Shown: in pieces, positions 54,474 through 63,835 of the stretch
Layout of the letters: each line of letters begins with the position of its first letter
Position numbering within the stretch: the first letter of the stretch is position 1
Assembly: GCA_016928775.1 (NCBI GenBank)
Contig: JAFGKD010000061.1
Coordinates: 38,746-102,745 of the forward strand
Source: Candidatus Zhuqueibacterota bacterium
GTDB taxonomy: Bacteria; Zhuqueibacterota; Zhuqueibacteria; Residuimicrobiales; Krinioviventaceae
Direction of reading: 5' to 3'
DNA: 64,000 nucleotides
The notes under the pieces: generated by a model
Told to the model about the DNA's origin: nothing
Databases searched by the model: none
The model's input: the letters and a program-made list of their open reading frames with translations, nothing else
Translations under genes and position numbers: made by a program

Positions 54474-56867
54474 ATGATACGGCATAATTTACTCATCGTA
54501 TTCAGAAACTTTAAACGAAACAAAAGTTCGTTTTTGATCAATCTGATTGGGCTCTCTACAGGTTTGGCCTGTGCTCTTTTAATTTACCTGTGGGTGAATG
54601 ACGAACTGCATATGGACAAATTCCACGAAAAAGATAAGCGGCTTTACCAGGTTATGTTGAACACAGCCATGCCGACTGGTTTTCATACCAGCGAGAGCAC
54701 GCCGGGATTATTGGCGCAGACTTTGGCAGAAGAAATGCCGGAAGTGGAATATGCGGCAGCAGTTATACCAGCCGATTGGGGTTTCGGAACTGAAGGTATC
54801 CTTTCATTTGAAAATCTCCAATTGAAGACCAACGAGCAATTTGTAAGCCAGGATTACTTTCATATGTTTTCCTACCGGCTTTTACAGGGCAACAGTGATC
54901 AGGTTTTATTCGATAAAAATTCCATTTTAATATCTGATGAAATCGCCAGAAAGCTTTTTGGTTCAACGGAAAATGTCGTCGGCAAAACAATTCATTGGGA
55001 TAGGGAAATATTGAATGTAAAATTTGCAGGTTTTTATAAAATTTCAGGTGTTTTCGAGAAACCTCCTTCCAGCTCTTCTGATCAATTTGACCTGATATTT
55101 AACTACCAGTTGTTCTTTGAAAAATGGGGCGAGCCCATAAAAAAGTGGACAAATCAAAATCCCTATACTTATTTGGTTTTAAAAGAAGGCGTCAACGTTG
55201 AACAATTCAATCGGAAAATTGCCGATTTTATAAAATCAAAAGACAAAAATGCCATCGATACGGTATTTATAAGGCCCTATTCGGATAAGTACCTTTTCGA
55301 CAATTATGAAAATGGCGTACAAACCGGGGGACGGATAACCTATGTGAGATTATTTTCCCTCATTGCCCTGTTTATACTGGTCATCGCCTGCATCAACTTT
55401 ATGAACCTGGCAACAGCAAAAGCCTCCGGACGATTGAAAGAGGTCGGCGTCAAAAAAACGGTCGGGGCCGGCAGAAAAGCGCTTATTCTTCAATACCTTG
55501 GCGAGTCATTTGCGGTTGTGTTTATGTCGTTAGCACTTGCCATTGTAATGGTAGAGTTTTTACTGCCGCAATTCAATCAGCTCACCGGAAAACAACTGGG
55601 GCTTGTATTTGATTCAAATATGGTTCTTACCCTCCTTGGGATTTCCTTTTTTACCGGGCTTATGTCCGGCGCTTACCCGGCATTTTTCCTCTCCGGTTTT
55701 AATCCGGTGGCGGTTTTAAAAGGCAAGCTGTCGACTTCCCTGGGCGAATTGTGGGCGCGGAAAGGTCTGGTCACATTCCAATTTATCATCTCGGTCTTAT
55801 TGATCGTTTCGGTTTTGGTGGTTTACAAGCAAATTGAATTTATTCAAACGACGAACCTGGGTATAAACAAAGAAAATGTCATCTGTTTTCAAAGAGATGG
55901 AAATCTGGAAAAACATTTTGACGCTTTTCTGCCCGAGTTAAAAAACATTCCCGGAATTGTGAGCGCCTCGAATTCATCAGGTAATTTTACCGGTCGTCAT
56001 GGCGGCACGGTTGGCGGCGTTACTTTTGACAAAGACAATCAAATTCATTTTGCCGCTATGGATATCAACTATGATTTTTTTGAGACGCTGAGTATTGAAA
56101 TCGACGAGGGCCGTGACTTTGCAGAGGAATTCGGTTCTGAATCATCGACGATTATATTTAATGAAACCGGAATTAAAGTATTGGCCATCGACGATCCAAT
56201 TGGCAAGATAGTCCAGGTATGGGGCCAAAGCAGACAGATCGTCGGCGTTGTCAAGGACTTTAATTTTGAATCTCTTTACGAAGAAGTAAAACCATGTTTT
56301 TTTCGAATCCTGAACCCCAATTTTAATTTTGCCAACAATATCTGGGTAAAAATCCAGGCCGGCGAAGAACGAGAGACCATTGCGCGAATTGAGAAATTAT
56401 ATAAAGAATTCAATCCGGGTCTGCCCTTCGAATACAGGTTTCTTGACGCGGACTACCAAAAGCTGTACGAGGCGGAGGGTCGGGTCGCTTTACTTTCACG
56501 ATACTTTGCCGGGCTTGCCGTTCTTATTTCATGTTTGGGCCTGTTTGGCCTGGCGGCGTTCACGGCCGAAAGAAGGCGCAAAGAGATGGGGATACGCAAG
56601 GTATTGGGATCGAGCGGGCTTCGCATCGTCTATCTGTTATCCGGCGATTTCACCAAAGTAGTTCTATCGTCGATGCTCATTTCTTTACCCGTGAGTTATT
56701 TCATCTCTAAACATTGGCTTGACAGCTTTGCTTACAGAATTGATTTGCAAATCTGGTATTTCCTCGGCGCCGGATTGGTCACCTTATTCGTCGCATGGCT
56801 CACCATCGCTTCGCAAGCTATACGAGCAGCAATGGCGAATCCGATGGAGGCGCTGCGGTATGAATGA
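54474..56867 (+). CDS. Double-module FtsX/MacB-family permease 7
   Basis: The 797-residue copy has AAAGGGGGA before the ATG. It begins MIRHNLLIVFRNFKRNKSS and helix 1 is GLSTGLACALLIYLWVNDEL. Permease 10 at the window end starts almost identically, including a shared exact stretch of about 30 bases, so these two are recent duplicates separated by three genes' length. The second module starts near 435 (FQFIISVLLIVSVLVVYKQ). The last unit reads ERRRKEMGIRKVLGSSG, and the end is SQAIRAAMANPMEALRYE with TGA. Confidence 0.93.
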   Translation: MIRHNLLIVFRNFKRNKSSFLINLIGLSTGLACALLIYLWVNDELHMDKFHEKDKRLYQVMLNTAMPTGFHTSESTPGLLAQTLAEEMPEVEYAAAVIPADWGFGTEGILSFENLQLKTNEQFVSQDYFHMFSYRLLQGNSDQVLFDKNSILISDEIARKLFGSTENVVGKTIHWDREILNVKFAGFYKISGVFEKPPSSSSDQFDLIFNYQLFFEKWGEPIKKWTNQNPYTYLVLKEGVNVEQFNRKIADFIKSKDKNAIDTVFIRPYSDKYLFDNYENGVQTGGRITYVRLFSLIALFILVIACINFMNLATAKASGRLKEVGVKKTVGAGRKALILQYLGESFAVVFMSLALAIVMVEFLLPQFNQLTGKQLGLVFDSNMVLTLLGISFFTGLMSGAYPAFFLSGFNPVAVLKGKLSTSLGELWARKGLVTFQFIISVLLIVSVLVVYKQIEFIQTTNLGINKENVICFQRDGNLEKHFDAFLPELKNIPGIVSASNSSGNFTGRHGGTVGGVTFDKDNQIHFAAMDINYDFFETLSIEIDEGRDFAEEFGSESSTIIFNETGIKVLAIDDPIGKIVQVWGQSRQIVGVVKDFNFESLYEEVKPCFFRILNPNFNFANNIWVKIQAGEERETIARIEKLYKEFNPGLPFEYRFLDADYQKLYEAEGRVALLSRYFAGLAVLISCLGLFGLAAFTAERRRKEMGIRKVLGSSGLRIVYLLSGDFTKVVLSSMLISLPVSYFISKHWLDSFAYRIDLQIWYFLGAGLVTLFVAWLTIASQAIRAAMANPMEALRYE

Positions 56868-56935
56868 GCATGGCGCACGGCGTTTTATTCGCCCGCTCTA
56901 TGAACTATACGCCGAGCAATTAAAAGGAGAATCTT

Positions 56936-59362
56936 GTGTTTAAAAACTATCTGAAAACCACTATCCGAAATTTGCTGCGCAACAAGACCATCTCATTTAT
57001 CAACATTGCCGGTCTGGCGATCAGCATGGCGTGCGCCTTCCTGCTTCTGTTGTGGATCCAGGATGAGAAAAGTTATGACACTTATCATAACGATGTGGAT
57101 CGCATTTACCGCATTGCTCATGAATCCCAAACCCCCAATTCAAAACACAAAAACGCAACCACTACCGGCGCTTTGGCGGTGGCTCTGCGTAACGATTATC
57201 CGCAAGTTGAAAAGGTAAGCCGGATTATGCCGCAGCCGAGAAAAGTGATTCAGGTAACCCCGGAAAAGCGTTTTACGGAAAATAATTTCTTCATTGTGGA
57301 TGACGATTTTTTCGACATTTTTACCCTGCCCTTTATTTTTGGTTCAGCCGATGAGCCATTTTCGGGCAATCAGTCCATTGTAATCTCGGAACGAATGGCC
57401 AGCAAATATTTTGGCGAAGCAAATCCGGTCGGTAAGACCTTGCAAATCGGTTCCAGTCCTGTGACCGTTTCCGGTGTGATTCAGGATACGCCGCATAACA
57501 GCCACCTGCAATTCGATTTTCTTGCTCCGATGAAGCCGATTGAGCAACATCCGTTTTTTACCAATTGGTCGTTCCAGGTTTCCATTTTTACATTTGTCAA
57601 GTTGAATGAAACGGTTGCTCCGGCGCAATTTGAAGAAAACATTCGCCACATTTCAAAAATCTACAATGGCGAACAATTGGCTCAGGATAACACCGAGGAA
57701 ACGTTTTTCCTGCAGCCCATGCGCGATATTTATCTGCACTCCAATTTGGAAAGCGAAGCGCCGATCAGCGGCAGCGCGTTTTATATTTACGTCTTTCATA
57801 TCACGGCAATTATTATTCTGTTAATTGCCAGCATTAATTTCATCAATCTCACCACCAGCCGAACTCCCATGCGCGGCAAGGAAATCGCCATGCGTAAAAT
57901 TGTTGGAGCCGGGAAATTCCAAATTGTTAGGCAATTCCTCTTTGAGATTACTTTTTCAGTGCTGATTGCTTTGATTCTCGCAACCATGTTATCAGAGACA
58001 CTGCTTTCGGCATTCAATAACCTCACAGGCAAAGCGTTCTCGCACACTTTCTGGTGGGATGCAAAATTCATGTTGAATGCAGTAGGCTTGTTTCTTCTTA
58101 TTAACGCCGTCTGTGCAATATATCCGATTTTTCTCTCCTCCGCTTTTTCACCGGCGGAGATTTTACGAAAAGCGGGTTTCCATGGTAGAAATTTATTCGC
58201 CGCGCGCCGGATGCTGGTTGTTTTTCAATTTGCGCTGTCCATCGCTTTAATTATCGGCGCGTTAACCGTTTTTCGCCAGCTTTTTTTCATCAAAAATAAA
58301 GATGTCGGATTTAACAAAGAGCAAGTTTTGGTCGTACCGGTGAGAGCGCCGAAATCCTCCGGTTTGGATTTTTATGAACAGATTAAATCGGAATTCACCG
58401 ACTACGCGGCAATCACACATGCTTGCGTTTCCCGGGCAATTCCCGGCGAGGGCGGCTTGCTTTCATTCGATGCCTGGTTAGCCAACAGTTCCGACAATAA
58501 GAAGCAACCCATCCAGTTTTGTATGATCGATCCTGATTTTATGAGTATGTACGATATTCAAATGCTGGCTGGCCGCATGTTTCAAAATACGCTTTCAGAT
58601 ATAAATGGCAGCATTGTCATCAACGAAACCGCAAGCCGTGCGTTGGGCTTTGCTTCTCATGGCGAAGCAATTGGCAAGTTGTTCGATCCCGGCTATGGCG
58701 CCGAAAAACCATTGACAATAATTGGCGTCTGCCGGAATGTTTTTTTTGAATCATTGCATGTGCCGGTTGAGCCATTGTATTTTGCCATGTCCCCGGAATG
58801 GTTTTTTAATAACGGTCAGCGGCCTTTCCAACATATCAGTCTGAAGCTTCAGACACACGATTTGTCCGACGCGCTCGCTTTCGTCAAGAGCAAATATGAA
58901 GAATTATTTCCCGATCGTGATTTTGAATATTTTTTTCTCGATGAAAAAATAAACCAGCAATATATCCGGGATCAACAGTTTGCCTCGATATTCAACCTGT
59001 TTACTGGCTTTGCGATTTTTATTGCATGCCTCGGATTGCTGGGTTTGGCGATTTTTAATGCCCAACGGCGCGTCAAAGAGATAGGAATTCGCAAAGTTAT
59101 GGGCGCCTCGATTTGGCGACTGCTTTTGCTTTTGACACAAGATTCGGCGAAATGGGTTGTGCTGGCTAACATTATCGCGATTCCGATTGCCTGGTACACC
59201 ATGAACAATTGGCTGCAAAATTTCGCCTATCGCATCGAGATGAGCTGGTGGATGTTTGCACTGGCGGGAGCACTCGCATTGCTCATAGCCTTATTGACTG
59301 TAAGCTGGCAAGCCATTCGCGCGGCAACGGCGAATCCAATTGAAGCGTTGAGATACGAATAA
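56936..59362 (+). CDS. Double-module FtsX/MacB-family permease 8
   Basis: The 808-residue copy starts at GTG 56936, with AAAAGGAGA six bases upstream; no ATG is better placed. Helix 1 lies in NIAGLAISMACAFLLLLWI and is followed by QDEKSYDTYHNDVDRIYRIA. The second module starts near 430 (FQFALSIALIIGALTVFRQ). The last unit has QRRVKEIGIRKVMGASI, and the protein ends SWQAIRAATANPIEALRYE. The gene after it is not a permease, and a short copy of this 3' end appears 1.2 kb further on. Confidence 0.92.
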   Translation: MFKNYLKTTIRNLLRNKTISFINIAGLAISMACAFLLLLWIQDEKSYDTYHNDVDRIYRIAHESQTPNSKHKNATTTGALAVALRNDYPQVEKVSRIMPQPRKVIQVTPEKRFTENNFFIVDDDFFDIFTLPFIFGSADEPFSGNQSIVISERMASKYFGEANPVGKTLQIGSSPVTVSGVIQDTPHNSHLQFDFLAPMKPIEQHPFFTNWSFQVSIFTFVKLNETVAPAQFEENIRHISKIYNGEQLAQDNTEETFFLQPMRDIYLHSNLESEAPISGSAFYIYVFHITAIIILLIASINFINLTTSRTPMRGKEIAMRKIVGAGKFQIVRQFLFEITFSVLIALILATMLSETLLSAFNNLTGKAFSHTFWWDAKFMLNAVGLFLLINAVCAIYPIFLSSAFSPAEILRKAGFHGRNLFAARRMLVVFQFALSIALIIGALTVFRQLFFIKNKDVGFNKEQVLVVPVRAPKSSGLDFYEQIKSEFTDYAAITHACVSRAIPGEGGLLSFDAWLANSSDNKKQPIQFCMIDPDFMSMYDIQMLAGRMFQNTLSDINGSIVINETASRALGFASHGEAIGKLFDPGYGAEKPLTIIGVCRNVFFESLHVPVEPLYFAMSPEWFFNNGQRPFQHISLKLQTHDLSDALAFVKSKYEELFPDRDFEYFFLDEKINQQYIRDQQFASIFNLFTGFAIFIACLGLLGLAIFNAQRRVKEIGIRKVMGASIWRLLLLLTQDSAKWVVLANIIAIPIAWYTMNNWLQNFAYRIEMSWWMFALAGALALLIALLTVSWQAIRAATANPIEALRYE

Positions 59363-59428
59363 CCAGTTGCTTGGTCGGTCGATTTAACTGCCGAGTCGTA
59401 TGTTGATGGACAATAAAAAAAGTGCTCT

Positions 59429-60049
59429 ATGAATGAAGAATGGAAAACAATCGAACACGCTCTCAATTATCTAGGTAAAGCAGATCGTATTCCTCACCGC
59501 ACAGAAGGTGAATCTGCATTATTAGAGGAGATATCGTCACAATCCAGACGAATCCTTGATATCGGCGCTGGAGATGGTCGATTACTGAAACTTCTGCTGT
59601 TAAAATGTCCAAATGCTTATGGCATCGCATTGGATTTTTCTCCCGTTATGTTAAGTACATTGAGGGAACAATTCGATGATAATAATCGGGTGAAAGTCAT
59701 TGAACATGATATAAATAATCCATTACCCTCAGCTCTGGGTGAGTTTGACGTCATCGTATCCAGCTTTTCAATACACCATCTTTCACACAACAGAAAATTT
59801 AATTTATATACTGAAATTTTCAATCTCCTTGAATCGGGTGGTATTTTTTGCAACCTGGAACATATCGCTTCACCGACTCAAAGTCTTCATAATAAGTTCT
59901 TTGAATTAATTGGCATGGAGGAAGACACGTCCAATAAATTACTTGATGTAGAAACACAGCTTCAATGGTTGCGTGAGACAGGGTTTGACGATGTCGACTG
60001 TTATTGGAAATGGAGAGAACTTGCTCTGCTAATCGGTATCAGAAGATAA
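59429..60049 (+). CDS. Class I SAM-dependent methyltransferase 1
   Basis: The 206-residue protein has the Rossmann methyltransferase core: motif I ILDIGAGDGRLL (about 38-49), the acidic residue after the second strand in GIALDFSPVM, DINNPLP, and motif IV FDVIVSSFSIHH followed by LLESGGIFCN. The type acts on small molecules or proteins; there is no diagnostic substrate motif. It lies between permease 8 and a DinB-like gene and looks more AT-rich than the permeases by eye, which fits acquisition. The ribosome binding site is weak. Confidence 0.88.
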   Translation: MNEEWKTIEHALNYLGKADRIPHRTEGESALLEEISSQSRRILDIGAGDGRLLKLLLLKCPNAYGIALDFSPVMLSTLREQFDDNNRVKVIEHDINNPLPSALGEFDVIVSSFSIHHLSHNRKFNLYTEIFNLLESGGIFCNLEHIASPTQSLHNKFFELIGMEEDTSNKLLDVETQLQWLRETGFDDVDCYWKWRELALLIGIRR

Positions 60050-60079
60050 TTTTTATAAATAAAAAACAGAAGGAAAGAT

Positions 60080-60559
60080 ATGAATCTATTTGAACCAATT
60101 ATTCAAGAACTATTGTCCCTGATTGAAGAATGGGAAGCCAAACTATCCGCACTATCTATTCATGTCATTACTGAACGACGGAACAGTCAAAATCGCACTG
60201 TCAAGCAAATCATAGGACACATGGTTGACTCTGCTTCGAATAATACCCATCGAATCATTCACTTGCAGTATCAACAAAGTCCTTTAATTTTTCCAGACTA
60301 TGCAAATCTTGGAAATAATGACAGGTGGATTGCCATACAGAACTATCAAGGGGAAGAATGGAACAGCCTGGTTCAATTATGGAAATATATCAATCTACAC
60401 TTTTGCCATGTGGTACAGAATATTAATACTGAAAAATTAGAAAATGAATGGCTGTCTGCTTTAAGTGAAAAAATAACACTTAAAACAATGGTTGTTGATT
60501 TTCCCCGGCATTTCAGATTACACATAGATGAAATCAATGAATTGATCAACAAAACATAG
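60080..60559 (+). CDS. DinB-like protein
   Basis: The 159-residue, largely helical protein resembles the DinB/YfiT superfamily: GHMVDSASNNTHRIIH (about 51-66) and HFRLHIDEI near the C-terminus place histidines where the family's metal site lies. Many members use thiol cofactors such as bacillithiol or mycothiol to transfer to or detoxify electrophiles, but others have unknown roles. AAGGAAAG precedes the start. It follows methyltransferase 1 by 30 bp on the same strand, so the two may be co-transcribed. A DinB assignment is good; the biochemical role is not known. Confidence 0.78.
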   Translation: MNLFEPIIQELLSLIEEWEAKLSALSIHVITERRNSQNRTVKQIIGHMVDSASNNTHRIIHLQYQQSPLIFPDYANLGNNDRWIAIQNYQGEEWNSLVQLWKYINLHFCHVVQNINTEKLENEWLSALSEKITLKTMVVDFPRHFRLHIDEINELINKT

Positions 60560-60565
60560 ATACAG

Positions 60566-60637
60566 TTGTTGACGGTGAGTTGGCGGGCCATCCGCGCGGC
60601 GACGGCGAATCCGGTGAAAAGTTTACGAAATGAATGA
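60566..60637 (+). pseudogene. C-terminal remnant of an FtsX/MacB permease
   Basis: Seven bases after the DinB-like stop, a frame reads LLTVSWRAIRAATANPVKSL then RNE and TGA. This is the conserved end of the array permeases (SWQAIRAATANPVEALRYE). No start, helix or domain precedes it. It is the 3' scar of a lost copy or a duplicated 3' end. With the 3' end of permease 8 it brackets the methyltransferase and DinB-like genes as an imperfect direct repeat of about 70 bases. Confidence 0.8.
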
Positions 60638-60710
60638 AAAACAGCCGTCATCTTTTAAAAGTATGCGAGGAACCAAGAGTTGATTGCTGACTGCCAATAA
60701 GGAGAAAATC

Positions 60711-63080
60711 ATGTTCAAAAATTATCTGAAAATGACCTTTCGAAACTTGAAAAAATACAAACAGTACTCGCTGATCAACATCCTCGGTCTGGCCATTGGA
60801 TTGGCCTGTTTCGTTTTGATTGTGCTGTGGGTGCAGGATGAATTATCCTATGACCGATTTCATCAAAATGCTGATGACATTTACATTTTATACCGAAATG
60901 ACAAAAATAAACTGGATGCATCAACCTCCAGACTGTTGGCCTCTGCGCTCAAGGCTGAGCTGCCGGAGGTGGTCAACGCAACCTCTTTTACGCCGCTTCC
61001 CGAGCCGTTCAAAGCTTATGTCGAATACCAAAACAGGGGCTTTGAGGAAAACATTGCCATGGCCGAGCCAGAATTTTTCGACCTCTTTTCTTTCGAATTC
61101 AAGGAAGGCGATCCCCGGTCAGCTTTGCAAAATCCCAACTCTCTAATCATCACCGAGAGAATGGCGCAAAAATATTTTGGCGAGAAAAATGCGCTCGGAG
61201 AATCGATGGTCCTGACGCTCATCGGCCAAAAGAAAATTCTAAAGGTGACGGGCATCTTGAAGAATCTGCCGCATAATTCCCATATTAGACGGGACTTTTT
61301 TGCACCCATCGAATTTTTGAAAACGTTGGGCATCGATTGGGATGCCTGGTACAGCCAAACCGTAAATACCTATATCCAAACGCAGGGCGAAATCGACGCT
61401 TCTCAACTGGCAAAAAAAATATTGGAGTGCAAGCAACGCTATTATAACGAAGAAAATCTGAGTTATGGACTCGTGCCATTAACCAGGATTCACCTCCATG
61501 CCAATAATATTGCCTTTTTTACCGCGACCGGCGACATCAAATATGTTTATATTTTTAGTGCGATCGCCGGGATTATATTGCTCATAGCCTGCATGAATTA
61601 TATGAATCTTTCCAACGCGCTGGCTCTAAAACGGACCAGAGAAATTGGCATACATAAAGTCGTCGGCGCCAGGCGTTTCCACCTGCTGTCTCAGTATCTT
61701 GGCGAAACGCTTATTCTCACTCTGTTGGCCCTCGGCTGTGCATTACTTTTTGTTGAACTATTGCTGCCAATGCTGAATCAAATATCCGGGAAATTTTTAT
61801 CCATGAGCTTTTTGAATCCGAAATTCATTTTGATCCTATTGTTGACAACGCTCGCGACTGCCGGCATTTCCGGACTTTATCCGGCACTATTTATGTCGGC
61901 ATTCCAGCCAATTCAAGTTCTAAAAGGGAGATTTTTTATTCATGAAAATGGCATGAATCTAAAAAAAGGATTAATTCTTTTCCAATTCTCTCTTTCAATT
62001 GTGATTATCATTTCGACGATCATTGTCCTGAATCAAATGAATTTCATCCGAGACGCCAACCTTGGATACGACAAGGAGAATATCCTCTGCCTCAAAGTCA
62101 AAGGCGATGTTTCAGGACAGTATGCTGCGTTCAAAAATAAACTGCTTGAGAATCCCGATGTTCTCACCGTCTCTCGTTCCGAACCGCTGGACGCCAATGA
62201 ACTTGGCGAAACGGAGGATGTTTTTTGGCAGGGCAAAAATGAAAAATTCAAGAGCTGGGTCTTGCATGTGGATTTTGATTTTGCCGATGCTTATAAAATT
62301 GACATGGAATCCGGCCGGTTTTATTCTGACCAATTTCCAACCGATCCCACCAGTGCTTTTGTATTAAATAAAGCGGCTGTAAAAGAGATGGGACTCGAGT
62401 CGCCCCTGGGCCAAGAGCTCACGGTATGGGGACGTCAAGGGAAAATCATCGGCCTGGTCAACGATTTTCATTTTCATTCGCTGCACCACGCCATCGAACC
62501 GATGATCCTTAGGATGCCAAATCCTGAAGAAGAAAGCATTTATTATCGAAATATTGCTGTCCGCTCAAACGCCTATTCAGTGCCGCAGAGTTTGGCAATG
62601 ATAGAAGAGACTTGGAAATCATTTTTCCCATCCGAACCTTTTGATTATTATTTTGTCGATGAAAACCTGAACCTGAACTATCTGGCGGAACAGCGCATGA
62701 GCAAAATCTTTAAAACCTTTTCCTTTATAGCCATTTTTATCGCTTGTCTCGGTCTGTATGGTTTAACGGCATTTACCATTGAAGGTAAATTTAAAGATAT
62801 TGGCGTACACAAGGTTTTAGGCGCTTCTGTTTCAAATATCGTTACTCTCATTTCAAAGAGTTATTTATGGTTGATTATTTTGTCAAATGTTTTGGCCTGG
62901 CCGATTACTTATTTTGCCATGAATAAATGGCTGCAGAATTTTGCCTATCGTACCCATATGGGCTGGTGGATGTACATTATAGCTGGTATTCTGGTCCTGG
63001 TCATTGCGCTGTTGACCATTAGCTGGCAGGCCATTCGAGCAGCGACGGCGAATCCGGTGGAGAGTTTGAGATATGAATAA
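60711..63080 (+). CDS. Double-module FtsX/MacB-family permease 9
   Basis: I start at 60711 (MFKNYLKMTFRNLKK), as AAGGAG is well placed; a frame from 60684 adds nine non-conserved residues. The protein is 789 residues. Helix 1 (NILGLAIGLACFVLIVLWV) is followed by QDELSYDRFHQNADDIYILY. The second module starts near 430 (FQFSLSIVIIISTIIVLNQ). The last unit reads EGKFKDIGVHKVLGASVSN, where the usual E-R-R-x-K-E-I-G-I-R-K is changed. The end SWQAIRAATANPVESLRYE is closest to the remnant upstream. Confidence 0.93.
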   Translation: MFKNYLKMTFRNLKKYKQYSLINILGLAIGLACFVLIVLWVQDELSYDRFHQNADDIYILYRNDKNKLDASTSRLLASALKAELPEVVNATSFTPLPEPFKAYVEYQNRGFEENIAMAEPEFFDLFSFEFKEGDPRSALQNPNSLIITERMAQKYFGEKNALGESMVLTLIGQKKILKVTGILKNLPHNSHIRRDFFAPIEFLKTLGIDWDAWYSQTVNTYIQTQGEIDASQLAKKILECKQRYYNEENLSYGLVPLTRIHLHANNIAFFTATGDIKYVYIFSAIAGIILLIACMNYMNLSNALALKRTREIGIHKVVGARRFHLLSQYLGETLILTLLALGCALLFVELLLPMLNQISGKFLSMSFLNPKFILILLLTTLATAGISGLYPALFMSAFQPIQVLKGRFFIHENGMNLKKGLILFQFSLSIVIIISTIIVLNQMNFIRDANLGYDKENILCLKVKGDVSGQYAAFKNKLLENPDVLTVSRSEPLDANELGETEDVFWQGKNEKFKSWVLHVDFDFADAYKIDMESGRFYSDQFPTDPTSAFVLNKAAVKEMGLESPLGQELTVWGRQGKIIGLVNDFHFHSLHHAIEPMILRMPNPEEESIYYRNIAVRSNAYSVPQSLAMIEETWKSFFPSEPFDYYFVDENLNLNYLAEQRMSKIFKTFSFIAIFIACLGLYGLTAFTIEGKFKDIGVHKVLGASVSNIVTLISKSYLWLIILSNVLAWPITYFAMNKWLQNFAYRTHMGWWMYIIAGILVLVIALLTISWQAIRAATANPVESLRYE

Positions 63081-63134
63081 TTGGTTGGTTGACGTAACAA
63101 TCCAATAGTATACTTGTAGAGCTTGAGAACAAAA

Positions 63135-63821
63135 ATGATTTATAAAGAAATTGATAAAAGAAAAGAAGCGAGAATCCTCGCGGAACAGGCCATAACAGAA
63201 GGAAATCCTCTTGATTGGTTTGAAATTCTGTATAGCAAATCTGAAAATACAAGGGCGATAATTCCTTGGGCGGATATGGCGCCAAATCCAAACGTAGTGG
63301 AATTTTTTGAAAGGAATGGACTGTCAGGGAATGGAAATCTTGCATTAAAGGTCGGTTGCGGACTTGGCGATGACGCTGAGTATTTGTCAGATCTGGGATT
63401 TAATGTTTTTGCTTTCGATATCTCACCTACAGCGATTCGTAAAGCAAAGGGACGATTTCCAAATTCAAAAGTCCTGTATCTTATTGAAGATTTATTTACA
63501 GCTCCGGTGGAATGGAATGGATTATTCGATTTTGTCCTGGAATCTTATACGCTACAGGTGTTGCCATCCAATTTAAGAAAGAAGGCTATAAAAGCTATTT
63601 CCTCCTTTGTCTCCCCGGGTGGGAATTTGCTTGTCGTAACTCGGGCGAGAAACGACCATGAGAATAAAGGAGCAATGCCCTGGCCATTAACCGAGTCAGA
63701 GGTCAGAAATTTTGAAAAATACAGTATGAACTGTAATAGTTTTGAAGACTATACAGACAACGAAAATCCGCCAATTAGAAGGTTTCGCGCTCATTTTATA
63801 AAGCTGGTAAATGGACAATAA
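63135..63821 (+). CDS. Class I SAM-dependent methyltransferase 2 (TPMT-like)
   Basis: I start at the ATG at 63135; a TTG at 63123 is possible but has no ribosome binding site. The 228-residue protein resembles thiopurine-methyltransferase-like enzymes: PLDWFEILY near the start, motif I LKVGCGLGDDAEYLSDLG, VFAFDISPTAIRKAK, then FDFVLESYTLQVLP and a SPGGNLLVVTRAR strand. Such enzymes methylate small thiols, selenium or other compounds. It is unrelated in detail to methyltransferase 1, so the locus gained two different ones. It lies between permeases 9 and 10, with 14 bp to the latter. Confidence 0.88.
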   Translation: MIYKEIDKRKEARILAEQAITEGNPLDWFEILYSKSENTRAIIPWADMAPNPNVVEFFERNGLSGNGNLALKVGCGLGDDAEYLSDLGFNVFAFDISPTAIRKAKGRFPNSKVLYLIEDLFTAPVEWNGLFDFVLESYTLQVLPSNLRKKAIKAISSFVSPGGNLLVVTRARNDHENKGAMPWPLTESEVRNFEKYSMNCNSFEDYTDNENPPIRRFRAHFIKLVNGQ

Positions 63822-63835
63822 TTTTGAGAGGTTTT

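Noticed and set aside
56719..56943. Small gene between permeases 7 and 8
   Set aside because: The frame runs mostly inside permease 7 in another phase and ends at the start of permease 8; no independent support.
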